From: Eunapius fragilis
Lineage: Eukaryota > Porifera > Demospongiae > Spongillida > Spongillidae
DNA length: 64,000 bases
Direction of reading: 5' to 3'
Assembly (NCBI GenBank): GCA_963681505.1
Contig: OY811987.1
Span: 3,038,124-3,102,123 of the forward strand
Part shown: one piece after another, positions 51,301 to 62,099 of the stretch
How the letters are laid out: every line of letters begins with the position of its first letter
Numbering within the stretch: position 1 is the stretch's first letter
Notes under the pieces: generated by a model
What the model saw: the letters and a program-made list of their open reading frames with translations, nothing else
What the model was told of the DNA's origin: nothing
The model's database searches: none
Program-made: the position numbers and the translations under genes

Positions 51301-54300
51301 GCATGTCTAGAAAGGTTTCATCCAAGTTGTAAATGTCCTTCACAACATCCAATCCACCCTCTTCCACAATTTCACGGAGGTTTCTCAAAACATTGATACA
51401 GCTTCTGGCGATGCTCTGTTAGCACGAGCACATGACAAGCCAAGTGGTTTGCGTAAAGATAACCGGTCACCTCGTTGTCATGCTCAGTGAATAAACCCGC
51501 TGTACCATTTCGTTGAAGGCAGAACAGTTTTCATACCTATTGATCCACAATGTCGCTGAATCAACAACTTGGCAGCCCTAAGTAAGTCGTGCTTGCTTAC
51601 TCCAACCACTCGATCGTTTAACCACGTGCAACACTTTACCAAACCAGCTTCTTCATTGGGATTCAATGTACATTTGGAGGCATGCGGGCAGCTATCGATC
51701 AGTTTAGTTGCATAAGGGATGCCGCTTGTTTGACTAGCTTCCTGAATAGAACAAACAATTTTTCTGAGCCTTTTCAGCCCAAATCCGTGTGACGCTGCAG
51801 CTGTATGGCATTTCTCAGAAAGACGAATGAAAGACTGTTGAAGATATCTTCATCGGTTTTTTAAGATGGCCTCTGTTCAGGAGGCCATGTTTCACAACGA
51901 AGTCAAGACAAAGTTTAACCATGTTAGCAGTGATGCAATTCGTGAGCGTCTGAAGTTGAATTGTCCATTACTGGGTCATTCCGTGCCAACTTTTACCACC
52001 CTGAATACATCACCCTCTCTTATTGACATACCACTCTCATATCATGTTCTCCCCTAAGGTATAAGTGAAATTGCTGTACACACTTGTCTACCCTATGATG
52101 TCTCATTTAAATAATATGACTTGCTGAATAATTAATTTTTCTGTGACCTTTGGCATTTCAAAAAAGTGTAGTTTGAACCTTGACTTGTATAGTTTGCACA
52201 TAACAAAGGCTATTATGTACATAAGGAGTAATATTAATTTAATTACCATATAGGGGTTAATGTGATAATGAATTTTTAATGAAAATTTGAGGCTGTAAAA
52301 AATAATAACATCCATTTCACACCTTTTTTTTTACTGATAGCTGCTATAACGTTCTGTGCTTGACAGCTTGATGGAGAAATAAACCACTATACTGTAGTAC
52401 CAGTTAAAAGACTGGTAGCCATTTTTACTTTTCCTTGTCTTGCGTTTTTTGTTTACACTAACCACCACGTTTTGATGGACATCAATCTAAACACATAAAC
52501 CATTGGAAAAGCAAAGTTACACACATGATGATAGGTATACTTCTAGAGCAGTGGTGGCTTCCTGTACTTCTTTCCTATGTCCTACCAGTGGCTGTTTCTA
52601 TTGATGGCTGGACACGAGTTAGGATCAATGTCCAACACATCCTTTCTCTTGGGTAGAAAAATGATGCAGATGGGATGCTATAATGCAGGAACGTGACTTG
52701 TGATGGCACATTCTTGCTCAAGCCAACAGGCGCCATCATAAACAACAATTACATACCCACCAATTGCACTAAATGAAATAGATGGACACAATGCAACCGT
52801 TTCTTTTTATGAGGAAGCACTGCTTGAGTACAGTTTAACTTCCACTATAGAGCCACAAACTGAGACAACACTGTGCAGCTTATGCGTACCACGCACTGTT
52901 CTGCTCAGTTTCAGCCGTTCTTCCAAGAACTTCGCTTCTTCCTCGTGTTCCCTCAAAGTTACGAAACCAGAATGCATACCTCTTATGGTACTGACTGCGA
53001 ATTGGTACAGCTGTAGTGCTGTCAATATCTGGTCCTCATAGATACGCTGCAGACTGGTTCTTGTGGCAGGCCTCTTCAAGGTTCCACCAGCACCATCCCC
53101 TGCAGACTTCCCATGAGATGTTGCGAAGAAGTGCCACTCGGCATGCACCCCAAAGTCCAGAAAATGGTAGCACAGATTGGTGAAGTTCTTACAGTTCTTG
53201 TATTGTGCTGCACATCCATCAGAGAAAAAGAAAATTTGGTTTTTTACCACCACATTCCTGGGCCAGAAAATCCACAAGCTTTCTCTGGAAAAGGTGGATG
53301 ATGTCATGCTGAGTGCTCTCAGAGATAATGTTAATTACCTAATAATTCCTAGCTGGATGCACCCAAACGCAATGCAAGCATGACGTTCATTGGTTGACTG
53401 ATTGGCAGCAAAATGGGGGCAAGGGGCAGGAGTACCCCACGAGCCTGTGTCCCTGTACCCTAACTCCCCAGCAGCGGTGGCACCAGCTAGTGCCGCTGAC
53501 CATAACCGGGTGACCTGTGTACCAAAGCCAGGATGCTGGTCCAGGCTTGGCTATCCAGGATCGTTGGAAAGTCTGCCGGCTAGACAGGCACCAGGGTGAC
53601 GCTGGTCACCAACTGTGTTACCTGTGTACCAAGCCAGGACGCTGGTCCAGGCTTGGCTAGCCGGCTTTGTAGGGACAAGCCCGCAGGGCTCTGCCCAAAT
53701 TAGCCCCCAAATACACGCCCTTCAGCCCCCCAAGAGATAGTGCAAACTGGCCAGACTCTGGATAAATTGGTTTTTGGCTAGCCGCTCACAGGGCTCCTGT
53801 ATGAGACAGCTGCCAAGTACACTCGAATGGTCGGGAGGCGAAGGGAGGAGCTAAGGTGGATGGCAAACAGCGCAACTTGGCGTTTGGTGGATGGTGCAGG
53901 GGCCAGATTCAGTGCCTTGCAGAATGTAAGGTACCGCTGAATGCCCACCTTGTAGGTGGAGGTAGTAGACCCGGCCAGGGCTCTGTGGATGAGAGAGACA
54001 AGATCCATGTCTAGAGACTGGCTAGTGCTGTGGGTATGGAGGTGGGGACCGGTTCAGCCTGTGGGACAAGAGCAAAAAACCGTGAGAGCTAGTTCCAAGA
54101 CAATGCATCTGCCAGTGGGTTGTGTTTGCCTGGGACATGCACAAGTTGGATTGTGAAGTTGTTGCATGCAGCAGCATAGAACAACTCCCGAAGAAGGCTC
54201 ATGATCTTGGGATCCCGAGAGGACTGACCATACCATGTGTGAACCACAGCCTGATTGTCGCAGTGGAACCTGATGCGGTGTCCAGCTAGCTTGTGACCCC

Positions 54301-57300
54301 ACACATGAGCTGCTGCCACGATGGCAAATAGTTCCTGCCACTGAATGGAACGCTAGGAAAGCTCGTGATGAGGCAGCCACGATCCCCTGAACCAGGAACC
54401 ATTGAAGTAGCCCCCGAATCCATGGGTACCGGAGGCATCTGTGAAAAGGTTCAGCATTTCGGCACTGATCCAACCAGGGTCCAGAAACATGGCTACTCCA
54501 TTCCAGGTTGGGAGGAAGCGAGCCCACCACGCAAGTCTGCTCTGGCCTCGATGTTGATCTGAATAATGGAGTCTGTCGACAGTAGTGGACAGGTCAATTA
54601 AACGCCGCAGGAATAGACGCCCAGCCGGAACAACTTTGGCCGCAAAGGATAGCTTGCCAATGAGGGATAGCAGCTCACGCTTCGTTGACTTGTGCCGCCC
54701 CAGCCAGGACTGGACCATCTGCAAGATGTCACGCAGCTTGTCCTGGGGAAGTGACAGTTGGCGGGCCTCCGAATCCAGGACAATCCCAGGAAGATGATTT
54801 GTGTTGATGGTCCCTCCAATTTCTCAAAGGCAACAGGAATCCCCAACCTTTCACAAACTGAGAGTGTGACTTGGATGGAGGAGGTACATTGTTGCTGGCC
54901 CGCTGCCCCCACAAGAAGAAAATCATCCAGTTAGTGGACCGCATCAATGTGGTAGTTGGTAGCAAGGACCCAATGAAGGGCATCAGCAAAATGGTTGAAC
55001 AAGCATGGTGCAGATCTGAGCCCAAAGGGCAGGCATGTGTCCACATAGTACATGCCATCCCAAAACATCCCCTGTAAGTCCCAGTCTGCTGGGCGTACAG
55101 GAACCATTCTGAAGGCGGACTTAAGATCAATTTTGCCATTATCGCACCAGTGCCATATGTTTGGAGAAGCCCGACAGCATCGTCCACTGAAGAGTAATGC
55201 AGTGAAAACTTTTCCTTCAAAATGCCATCATTGACACTTGATCCATGGGGAGCCGAGAGGTGAAGTATGACTCTCCATTTACCATTCTTCTTGGGAGCAA
55301 CACCAAGCCCAGAGGTTCTGAGGTTGGGTAGCGGTCGGTCAGCAAAGGAGCCTAGGACCGTGCCAGCAGCCACCTCCTTCTGGAGCTCAGAGCTAACCAC
55401 CTCCAGATGCTGGAAGGCTGAGGGGAGATTGCATGCAGTGTAAGGTGTGTGGGGGCCATTAAAACCAATAGAAACGCCATATTGAATGCTATTTAGCAGC
55501 CAGGTAACCCAGGCTTTGTCAGGTTGATTACGAAGCTCTCTCTAATTCTGAGGGTCGTAGTGGAGTATGAACTTGCTGGTCAGCCAGGGACCCCAGCGGC
55601 CCTGGAACAGGTCTTACCAGAGTGGCCACTCCCGCAGCCTGCGATCCAGCACTTGTGGGCAAAAGCAAAGTTGACTCGGGAGCAAGTGCTGTAGTTAAAG
55701 CGTCGGCAGATCTCCTGACTCGTGAAGGAGTGAGTGACATGTCCACCAGACTGGGTGGTGGTGGAACCACTGGTAGTATTTGGTCGGGAGGAGGGTGTAC
55801 TACCTGGGGTGATGGGTTTCGGCTTGGAATGAAAGGGATGGTGGGTAGCACACCAAACCAGGATATCCTCTTTTACCTGGTCCCATGGGATGAGGCGAGC
55901 TTTGTCCCTGGCGACAGCCTGTCTAAACAAACTGTCATATTTGATGCACACACCCACGGGATACGAGCTAAACAACTGGCACATGATAGCTTGATACTTT
56001 ATCATTTGTAAAGCAATGTGGGGAAATGCTTGCACACGGATTGCCAGGAATATATTCCATGCCTCAACCCAATTAGCGAAATCCTCTATGCGCCTCTTGC
56101 TCAGCCCTTATCCCCTGTACGCTTCCCCTTCTGGACAGTAAATACCTCGTCTAGTACAGGTGGTAACAGTCTATCAAAATTGACAAATTTACATTGCCTG
56201 ATCCATCTCACGAGATGCCTGGCGGGAGCGGTTACACACGAGGAGAAGGGGGATTCAGAGAACTCCTCAAGGCTGCTGAATCGTCTCCGGTAGTGCTGGC
56301 GTGATCGGCATCTATGCCGACTCGAGGAGGATGACCTGCTGGACCCCGAGCGTCTTGAGTCACTCGAGTCGTCCGAGTGGCTCGAGTGTTGACGTCGCCT
56401 GCGGGAACGAGGGGAATAGCTCCGTGAACGGGATGGGCAACAACGCGCGACGAATGGTGAAGCCTTGCAGGGGCCCAGCTGTTCGACCACCCCATGGAAG
56501 GCTGTCTTGCGACAGTGAGTAGAGGTCACCGTGTCCTTGTCAGCCATCGTCCTTAGTGAACCACGTTCACTGCGATGTTCTAGGCGGCGCGAGCAACACG
56601 CCTTGGGACTACGTCGACGAGTGGGATGGTCTCCCGTGCCTTCCTCAGTTGCGAGAGAGACAGCGGCCTCTGTGGAGGAAGCGGTTGCACCCCGACAGCT
56701 GCGACGAGTGGGAGGGTCTCCTGTGCCTTCCTCGGCTGCGCGAGGGACAACAGCCTCTGTAGAGGAAGCGGTTGCTTGTCGACGGGGGCGACGAGTGGAA
56801 GGTCCCTCTGGATCACCACCATCCTCCGAAACAGCGGCATTGAAGTCGCCGGATTGAGATTCATCACCCGAAACTGCGGTATCGGGTTGGCTGGCGGCCT
56901 CGTAGTGACAGCAGCGACCGGCTCTACTACCATGCTCCAGTGCGGACAACCCGGAGGGGCTGGGGTCATCTGGATTTCTGGAACTCCCATCGGGCAGAAC
57001 GCTCACAGCGCCACTTGAATGAGCCTCCGAGTCTTCTGTCGCTGAAGACGAGGGGTTGCCATCGCCACGAGAAATGGAGTCTTCGTATTCCAAGAGCCTC
57101 TCCACCAGGGCCCGCTTGTTCTCCGTGGAAACTAGGTTCGCCTGCATCAAACGTAGACGCAGCACTTCGGCGGTTAACCGCAGAAGGCTCTTGCGACGTG
57201 CATCCGACATAAAGGTGAAGCTCTCCAGCGCCTGTTGACCAGCAGCATGCGCTGGAGTTGTGCATCATCTTTATATACATGCATACCCAGAGGCTGGGCG

Positions 57301-60300
57301 TTCGATTATACAACAATAAGCGAACAAAGGAGCCATCTCGCAGCACCATATGACAAAATTAAGGCTACCCCATATCACAAAGATAAGGCTGGAGTGTGAT
57401 GTGGTTATGCATGTAAACAGGAATTACTAGTGCCCATTAAAACCTGTTTAGCTCCCTAAACAATACCATATAGCAGGTACTTTTCAGCTCTCCTTTATCC
57501 CAGTAGTAACAGACGAAAGGGTGGACAGTGGCTGAGCTGTTATGCTGTGAACTTCATCGTGAACTATGAAACTAAAGTTTTCAGAGAAGTCAGCAATGAC
57601 TACAAATTCCTCTCCTTTTGCTGCAAAAAAGTGGACTGCATTTTGGCTGTGAAGTCATGGACAAGGAGTTTCCTTCAGCATACCAACAAAGCACTCCACA
57701 ACTCATCCACCGGAGGAACCTTTGTTTCTAGTGTGGCACAATCCGTTGTCATCCACTGCTTGAACTCCACTGTGTCAATAGCATATTAAAAGCCGCTTGC
57801 AGTGATACACGAAGTGGTTCTGTGCCAGGACATTGACCACAATTGCCAGAATAGCACTCAATATTGGGCGGGTTGCACTGTATTGCTGCCGTGAAGTGTT
57901 GGTAGTGCTTCAATTCACCATCAGTCAATGACTCCCCACCAGTCATCATCAACTTGATGTTCTGATGAAGCATGCAGACACATACTAAATGTGTGCCAGC
58001 AGCTCCAGCCACGATACACTGCCTTGGTCGCAGCTGAGCAAACGTAGAGAAGCCTATCTTCATTTCTGGACCCTTTAAACTCACTGTGAGCAACCCTAAG
58101 GTTCCTCAGAAGTAACCTCTACTGCATATGCACCTTTCCCCCATCAGCTGCTATCACAAAAATGAAGTCCTTTTTTTCCAGGCATGACCCTACTTATATC
58201 ATCTGCCAGATAGAAGTTCTTAACTTCTTCTGTTTGTGCAGAAAGCATCTTGCCTGCTTTGAGGTTAAGGTTGGACAGAACACCTTTCTCGGCTACCAGC
58301 TGTTTAGCCTGTCTTGCAAAGTACCTGGATACGCCAAATACCTTAGCAATCTTATGCAGTGACCAGCTCTTGGGCAGAACAGTTAAAACAGTCAACCTTT
58401 CGCTCGTTGTTGTTGCGGAATTATACTTTTCCTTTAACTGTTGCACCATCTCAAGTCCATCATTCTGGAATATTATGGGGTGTGAACCTTCTATTCTCCT
58501 CTTCTTTACCCCACCAGCACCTTTGTCACTGTGCCTTATGCTTGGGCATTATGAATAATGGACCTGCAGAGTTAGATTCTTCATCAGGAGTGCAATTGCT
58601 TGTTTTTTCACTTTCAGATGAATATGCACTAGATTCATCATCCCCTACACTATCTTCAATGTTATCAGCGTAGTCAACAGGAGGCGTCGGTGTACGCGTA
58701 CCATCATTTTGCTGCAATGAAAGAGGCTGCTGGTGCCTGGTCTGCAATTCCTTGTGGCTTGCAATCAGGGCAAAAAAATTGAGAACAGGTAAGACCAAGT
58801 GACGGATGCTCAGCTATAAGTGCAAACAGACAAGCCTCAGACCCCATTTTCAAGGAGTTGGATGATGTTTCAGTGGATCGCAGCAGTGCTTCGATGGAGG
58901 AAACGACATGATCGGCATGGATTGCAGCATCCTTTCAAACCATTTATAGTAGCCAGCATTTTGCGCAAAACAGTAAATAATAAATCTTTGTTAATGACAA
59001 AGGGGCCCTGACAACATGAATGCTGTCCGCATATTTAAAATGCACCCTTTCGGTGCAGCGCCACTTGTTGCAGCACTATGCGCGTTGGATATTGGACGGG
59101 TGCCCCTTTGTTCTTACAGCTCTCCCCACAAACAGTTTTACCCATATGTTAACATAGCTATCAGCCCTTGTGTAGTGTGTGGTGTCTCTGTTATGACATC
59201 CATTAACACCTCGTTGTTACAGTGTAAACAAACAACGCAAGACAAGGAAAAGTAAAAATGGTTACATACTAGTCTTTAACTGGTACTACAGTCTAGTGGT
59301 TCGTTTCTCCAAGCTGTCAAGCACCGAGCGTTAGGGATATTAGCAGCTATCAGTAAAAACAAAAGGTGTGAAGGGGAGGTTATTATTTTTTGCAGCCTTA
59401 ATAATTCATTTCACATTTTCATTTCACATTAACCCCTGTATGGTAATTAAAATATTACTCCTTATGGGTGTACTTACAAGGTCACAGAAAAATTAATTAT
59501 TCAGCGAGTCATAGTATTTAGATGAGACATCATAGGGTATACAAGTGTATAGCAATTTCACTTATACCTTAGGGGAGAACATGATATGAGAGTAGTATGT
59601 CAATATGAGAGGGCCATGCATTCAAGGTGGTAAAAGTTGGCATGGAATGAACTTATTGGTACTGATCCAATTGAGGTGAATTCACTCTAGCATGACATTT
59701 CGCTATGGAGTAGCTAAATGCAGTTAAGTAGCTGCTGGCTGTCCTGCATGCACAAATGAGCGGATGAGAGGTACAATAGGGCATACCCCTCACATAGCCG
59801 CTGGCTGCGTGGCCTGTGTGTATTTATCCATGCCACCACCTGCCAAGGCATATTATTTCATGTATAATGCTACACCTCTATGCCACGTCTAGCCGACAAA
59901 TTTGAAAGTAATGGAGCAGCACCTGCTCCAGGTTTTCGGGTTGGTAAATATCTCACCCTCCAATAATACCAAGACAAGCCAGGGACAACCCCTCAGTGGT
60001 GTCAGTACCAGCTGGGGACCACCCTCCGACAGTCAAGCGGGCGCCAGGGACACCCGAAACCAATAGAGCAATGGTAAGCATCTCTCATCACCTCATAGGG
60101 TTATCTCGAATTCGTTGATAATCGGCCTGCCTTAATCAGCATTTGGGGCTCGGCGATTGTATACCGGGTGGCGCTAGCTCATGGAATGTACACAGTTGTT
60201 TAAACCCTTCCCCTTCCCCCAAATTCAAATTCCATCATCCAAGGCAATCATGGGCACAGACGTGCAGGCCCTGCTGATTTAACTGGAACAGTTCCCAGTG

Positions 60301-61853
60301 TATGGTGGTATCGGTGCCGCGGACACCTTTGACCCAGTGGCAAGGTTCCCCATGAAGATAATAATGAGAAACGAGGCCCTGGTGTTTGTCGAAATAGTGG
60401 AGCTCCTGAAGGAGTTCTGATCGATCAACTGCACCGGAGTGAATAAGATGCACAGCTGCAGAGCACCCGTAAATGATGTATTGGTATAGGCAGAGTGCTT
60501 TTGGGGATGGCAGGCATCCTATTCAGGCGGTATCCGCAGAAGGCACCCAAACTGTTTGCATACACAAGACAAATCATGAACGCGGCACGGAAATACGAAG
60601 GCTCCGCGTGGGTAACGTATGACTGGGTGTTCCGGAGGCAGGTGGCCTCAATTCTTACCTTCAACTGGTCGCATTAAGACCGTGCTTGTTCAATGAGGTG
60701 TTTGCCGGCCAAGCAAGGGTGTGTTTGCAGTGTCGTGTTGGGAGTCGTGCCAACACCACATGGCATCTCTATTCTATGTCTCCATCGATCAGGTGTGTCT
60801 ATTCCCTCAGCAATTCGTTTGGGCTCGGGGTTCTGATGGTATCACTCTCAGGCTTTAGCTTTGTGAAGATTGTGTACTCTTTCAATATTTCCTCTCGCAT
60901 TTGGATGAATTTTGCTCGTTGTTTAGCTCCAGCTTCATGCTGACGTAATGGCATTTTGACATAAGCAGCTTCACTATCTGATATAATACTTAATTGGAAC
61001 ACCAATGATAGTGCCACGTATATAGTCCTATTTATAGCTCAACTAGGTGTGGTTTAATTACAGTACAGCATGCTATCATGTCCACATCATGGTTTAAAAC
61101 ACACCATTTCTAGCCATAGCTACTGCAGCAAGTGATACATGGAACATATCTCACTAGTAAGGATACAGTTTGAAATTCTGAACATATTGATACCATTGAT
61201 GTTCTTTGAAACAGTTTCTGTGTTGAGTTTTTTTCCCAGTAAGTGTATCAACATATGTATTTGTGATATCAGTTCAAGGTCCAGTACGATCCATGTGTAT
61301 CTCACTGCTAGGAAACTACCACTTGAAATTCTGAACCTATTGGTACCATTTGCGTTCTTTGAAAAGGTTCCTATCTCGAGTTCTTTACAAATAAAGGAAG
61401 AAGAAAAACAAAATGGCGTAATTCTGACCGGGTAAAAGGAAAAACAGGGTCCCTTTTGTTCATTGAACCTAATGGTATTGCGGCATCAAAAAACACAAAA
61501 AGGCTCTTTTTTTACTTCTTGTTTGATGCCGACAACTACATGTACAGTGTAGCTAAGCAATCCAGTTGATTGGAGCCCCATTAGAAGCGGCTCCCGCTTT
61601 TAATGACATCCATAATCAGGGTCAGATCCTGTATGATAGTTGCAATTCTCGATGAATTCTACCAGAACATGTCAGAAATAGGGAAGATCATTACTGGCCA
61701 ACATCATATTGTATAACTACATACATGTAGTAGTTTGTTGTGCATTTGTTGTAATATTATACGTTCTCTTTTAAATATTATTTGTTAGGTTTGAACCCAC
61801 ACAAACATTTGGGGAAAAGATTGGATGAAATGTACCCATATCTCTGTGAACTG
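45305..61853 (+). CDS. DPH6: diphthine-ammonia ligase, 3' end outside window
   Basis: Six exons are visible: 45305-45327, 45970-46061, 46932-47116, 47931-48004, 48612-48730, 61789-61853, all phase-compatible. The start MRVVALIS joins GGKDSCYNMMQCVSAG, the PP-loop (SGGKDS) of N-type ATP pyrophosphatases. Then come DSFMFQTVGHEGIAAYAEAM, GDEVEDLYQLLKTVK, EGVSVGAVLSDYQRLRVENV, CGRLGLTSLAYLWRRDQQEL and GVKAIIIKVASLG. Exon 6 encodes GLNPHKHLGKRLDEMYPYL, the next conserved block of the family. The enzyme amidates diphthine on elongation factor 2 in the cytosol, the last step of diphthamide synthesis. The downstream GGEYET-type motif is expected after 61853 but was not found before 64000. Intron 5 is 13,058 bp and holds nested transposons. 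Confidence 0.9.
49235..50040 (-). pseudogene. Gypsy retrotransposon remnant (gag-protease joined to integrase end)
   Basis: Reading from 50040 downward: a gag zinc knuckle CYNCGKQGHIATRC (about 49760-49815), then a retropepsin-like VNDTVLGTGCSKTM with GTG for DTG and SVLLGTDVLEL. At 49235-49330 the frame gives RTTPYHPQTDGLVERFNKTL, the end of an integrase core. RT, RNase H and most of integrase are missing, so about 3 kb was lost internally. Located in DPH6 intron 5. Confidence 0.8.
50180..51860 (-). pseudogene. pogo/Tigger-like transposase remnant
   Basis: From the 5' side: FIRLSEKCHTAAASHGFGLK, then the helix-turn-helix part GLVKCCTWLNDRVVGVSKHD and STKWYSGFIH, then LSLRKPLGLSCARANRASPE. 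The DDE domain is best seen at 50621-50992: MVLYDGNESHIEPKV, then EILTLPWHTSHVLQPLDKQI and FGLFKAALKCEID. A charged C-terminal helix (LEQQKAEKGAKRLASRQAAE) is at 50290. Stops and frameshifts occur between blocks. CENP-B/Jerky-type (Tc1/mariner superfamily). It lies against the left TIR of the next element. Confidence 0.8.
51976..52462. repeat. left long terminal inverted repeat of 7.7-kb transposon
   Basis: This arm is the inverted copy of 59216-59650, similar along its whole length with scattered mismatches. It has one extra piece of about 55 bp near 52155-52215. Shared landmarks are TCATATCATGTTCTCCCC, ATTAATTTTTCTGTGACCTT, CTGATAGCTGCTA and TTTTCCTTGTCTTGCGTT. Confidence 0.88.
52807..53333 (-). 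pseudogene. transposase-like gene, C-terminal part (KDZ-like, class uncertain)
   Basis: Blocks INIISES, STQHDIIHLFQRKLVDFLA, FFFSDGCAAQYKNCKNFTNL, GVHAEWHFFATSHGKSAGDG and AGGTLKRPATRTSLQRIYED. The SDGCAAQYKN...HFFATSHGK...DGxGGTxKR signature is frequent in unassigned animal proteins that behave as transposon genes. The N-terminal part of the same gene lies at 57440-58800, separated by the DIRS-type element. It sits between long inverted repeats, which supports a DNA-transposon origin. The 53333 edge looks like a splice acceptor or an insertion junction (ATTATTAG|GTAATT). Confidence 0.7.
53513..53665. repeat. 107-bp-spaced direct repeat at the 3' end of the DIRS-type element
   Basis: ACCTGTGTACCAAAGCCAGG followed by GCTGGTCCAGGCTTGGCTA occurs at 53513 and, slightly changed, at 53620. 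Ngaro-type elements carry split direct repeats, DIRS1-type carry inverted ones. Which this represents was not established. Confidence 0.6.
53778..54008 (-). pseudogene. tyrosine recombinase N-terminal domain, truncated
   Basis: IHRALAGSTTSTYKVGIQRY, LTFCKALNLAPAPSTKRQVA and LRLPTIRVYLAAVSY form the SAM-like core-binding domain of a phage-integrase-type recombinase. The frame stops at PVSG and the catalytic half with the R-H-R-Y residues is absent, so the copy cannot move itself. Confidence 0.8.
54054..54724 (-). pseudogene. DIRS-type RNase H region
   Basis: Blocks LLGKLSFAAKVVPAGRLFLR, WWARFLPTWNGVAMF, NLFTDASGTHGFGGYFNGSW (RNase H first Asp) and FHCDNQAVVHTWYGQSSRDP, ending in QLVHVPGKHNPLADALSWN. 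A frame change lies near 54350. It continues directly from the RT. Confidence 0.8.
54597..55400 (-). pseudogene. DIRS-type reverse transcriptase
   Basis: The first part reads NLRTSGLGVAPKKNGKWRVI and LHLSAPHGSSVNDGI, then SSVDDAVGLLQTYGTGAIMA. The palm motifs are spread over two frames, with HIDAVH and LDDFLLVG found on the complement near 54920-54950. SIQVTLSVCERLGIPVAFEK and an FLGIVLDSE-like block follow. At least two frameshifts occur (near 55100 and 54800). RT of this layout with its RNase H downstream is typical of DIRS/Ngaro. Confidence 0.8.
55580..56100 (-). pseudogene. DIRS-type gag-like second part with zinc finger
   Basis: FANWVEAWNIFLAIRVQAFP, YQAIMCQLFSSYPVGVCIKY and DSLFRQAVARDKARLIPWDQ are the gag-like helical domain of DIRS elements. 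CRRFNYSTCSRVNFAFAHKC and CGSGHSGKTC form a CCCH-type plus CCHC-like zinc cluster. A one-base frameshift near 56085 separates this from the upstream gag ORF. Confidence 0.75.
56101..57212 (-). CDS. DIRS-type gag-like ORF with SAP-like helix and RS tail
   Basis: 369-residue open frame starting MSDARRKSLLRLTAEVLRLR. The helix pair VLRLRLMQANLVSTENKRAL resembles a SAP DNA-binding motif. A low-complexity acidic/Ser-rich middle contains three near-repeats of RxATASSTEA followed by EEGTGDxPTRR. A Ser/Arg-rich tail (RSRSYSPRSRRRRQHSSHSD) follows. This is the most intact ORF of the element and reads on into the next gag part after a one-base shift. Confidence 0.65.
57440..58800 (-). pseudogene. transposase-like gene, N-terminal part (KDZ-like, class uncertain)
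   Basis: Acidic N-terminal segment at 58526-58798. Then LTVLTVLPKSWSLHKIAKVF, GVSRYFARQAKQLVAEKGVL and DDISRVMPGKKG, a helix-turn-helix-like block. After a frameshift: EMKIGFSTFAQLRPRQCIVA, GAAGTHLVCVCMLHQNIKLM, CYSGNCGQCPGTEPL (Cys cluster), DTVEFKQWMTTDCATLETK, HDFTAKMQSTFLQQKR and VVIADFSENFSF. It runs to HPFVCYYWDKGELKSTCYM before the interruption at about 57440. The C-terminal part is at 52807-53333. Confidence 0.7.
59216..59650. repeat. right long terminal inverted repeat of 7.7-kb transposon
   Basis: Inverted counterpart of 51976-52462. The outer edge is near TTGGCATGGAATGA, the inner edge near GTTACAGTGTAAAC. Similarity stops quickly beyond both edges. Confidence 0.88.
59651..60294. 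other. intron 5 sequence, no feature recognised
   Basis: Between the right TIR and the next gag-like fragment. Short ORFs only. Confidence 0.4.
60295..60800 (+). pseudogene. DIRS-type gag-like fragment
   Basis: The plus strand reads RNEALVFVEIVELLKEF, then LGMAGILFRRYPQKAPKLFA, YTRQIMNAARKYEGSAWVTY and DWVFRRQVASILTFNWS, then LFNEVFAGQARVCLQCRVG. The same fold order is present in the DIRS element at 55.6-56.1 kb (WNIFLAIR..., YDSLFRQAVA...). The copy is opposite in strand and clearly diverged, so it comes from another family. Confidence 0.6.
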
Positions 61854-62099
61854 GTAAGGATAATTCAACTTTGTTCATGGTGCCATGTAGATGTTTGATC
61901 TGAATGTGTTAACTGTTCGTTTGTCAGGGTAACTAAGGCTGCCTCATAGGAAAAATCATTGTTAATCATAGATTGATCACTATGATCTTACTAAGCTACA
62001 CATGATGTGTTTACTTTAGTAAGCAAGCTAAAATTAATCATTTCATGCTTATAAAAGTATTTTCCAGAGGTTCAATTCAAACAACTCCTCCAAAGAGAA

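Larger units (their letters stand above)
53400..57430 (-). mobile_element. DIRS/Ngaro-type retroelement nested in the transposon
   Basis: In order on the minus strand: gag-like ORF with a SAP-like helix pair and an RS-rich tail (56101-57212), second gag part with a zinc finger (55580-56100), reverse transcriptase (54597-55400), RNase H (54054-54724), and the N-terminal domain of a tyrosine recombinase (53778-54008). This gene set is unique to tyrosine-recombinase retrotransposons. Edges are approximate and set by the interruption of the surrounding transposase gene at about 53335 and 57440. Confidence 0.85.

Noticed and set aside
54365-54912. Plus-strand ORFs across the DIRS RT/RNase H
   Set aside because: The minus strand carries the recognised motifs; these are complements.
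60799-61017. 72-residue minus-strand ORF with charged composition
   Set aside because: Composition is plausible but no motif, no splice partner and it abuts a gag fragment on the other strand; not enough support.
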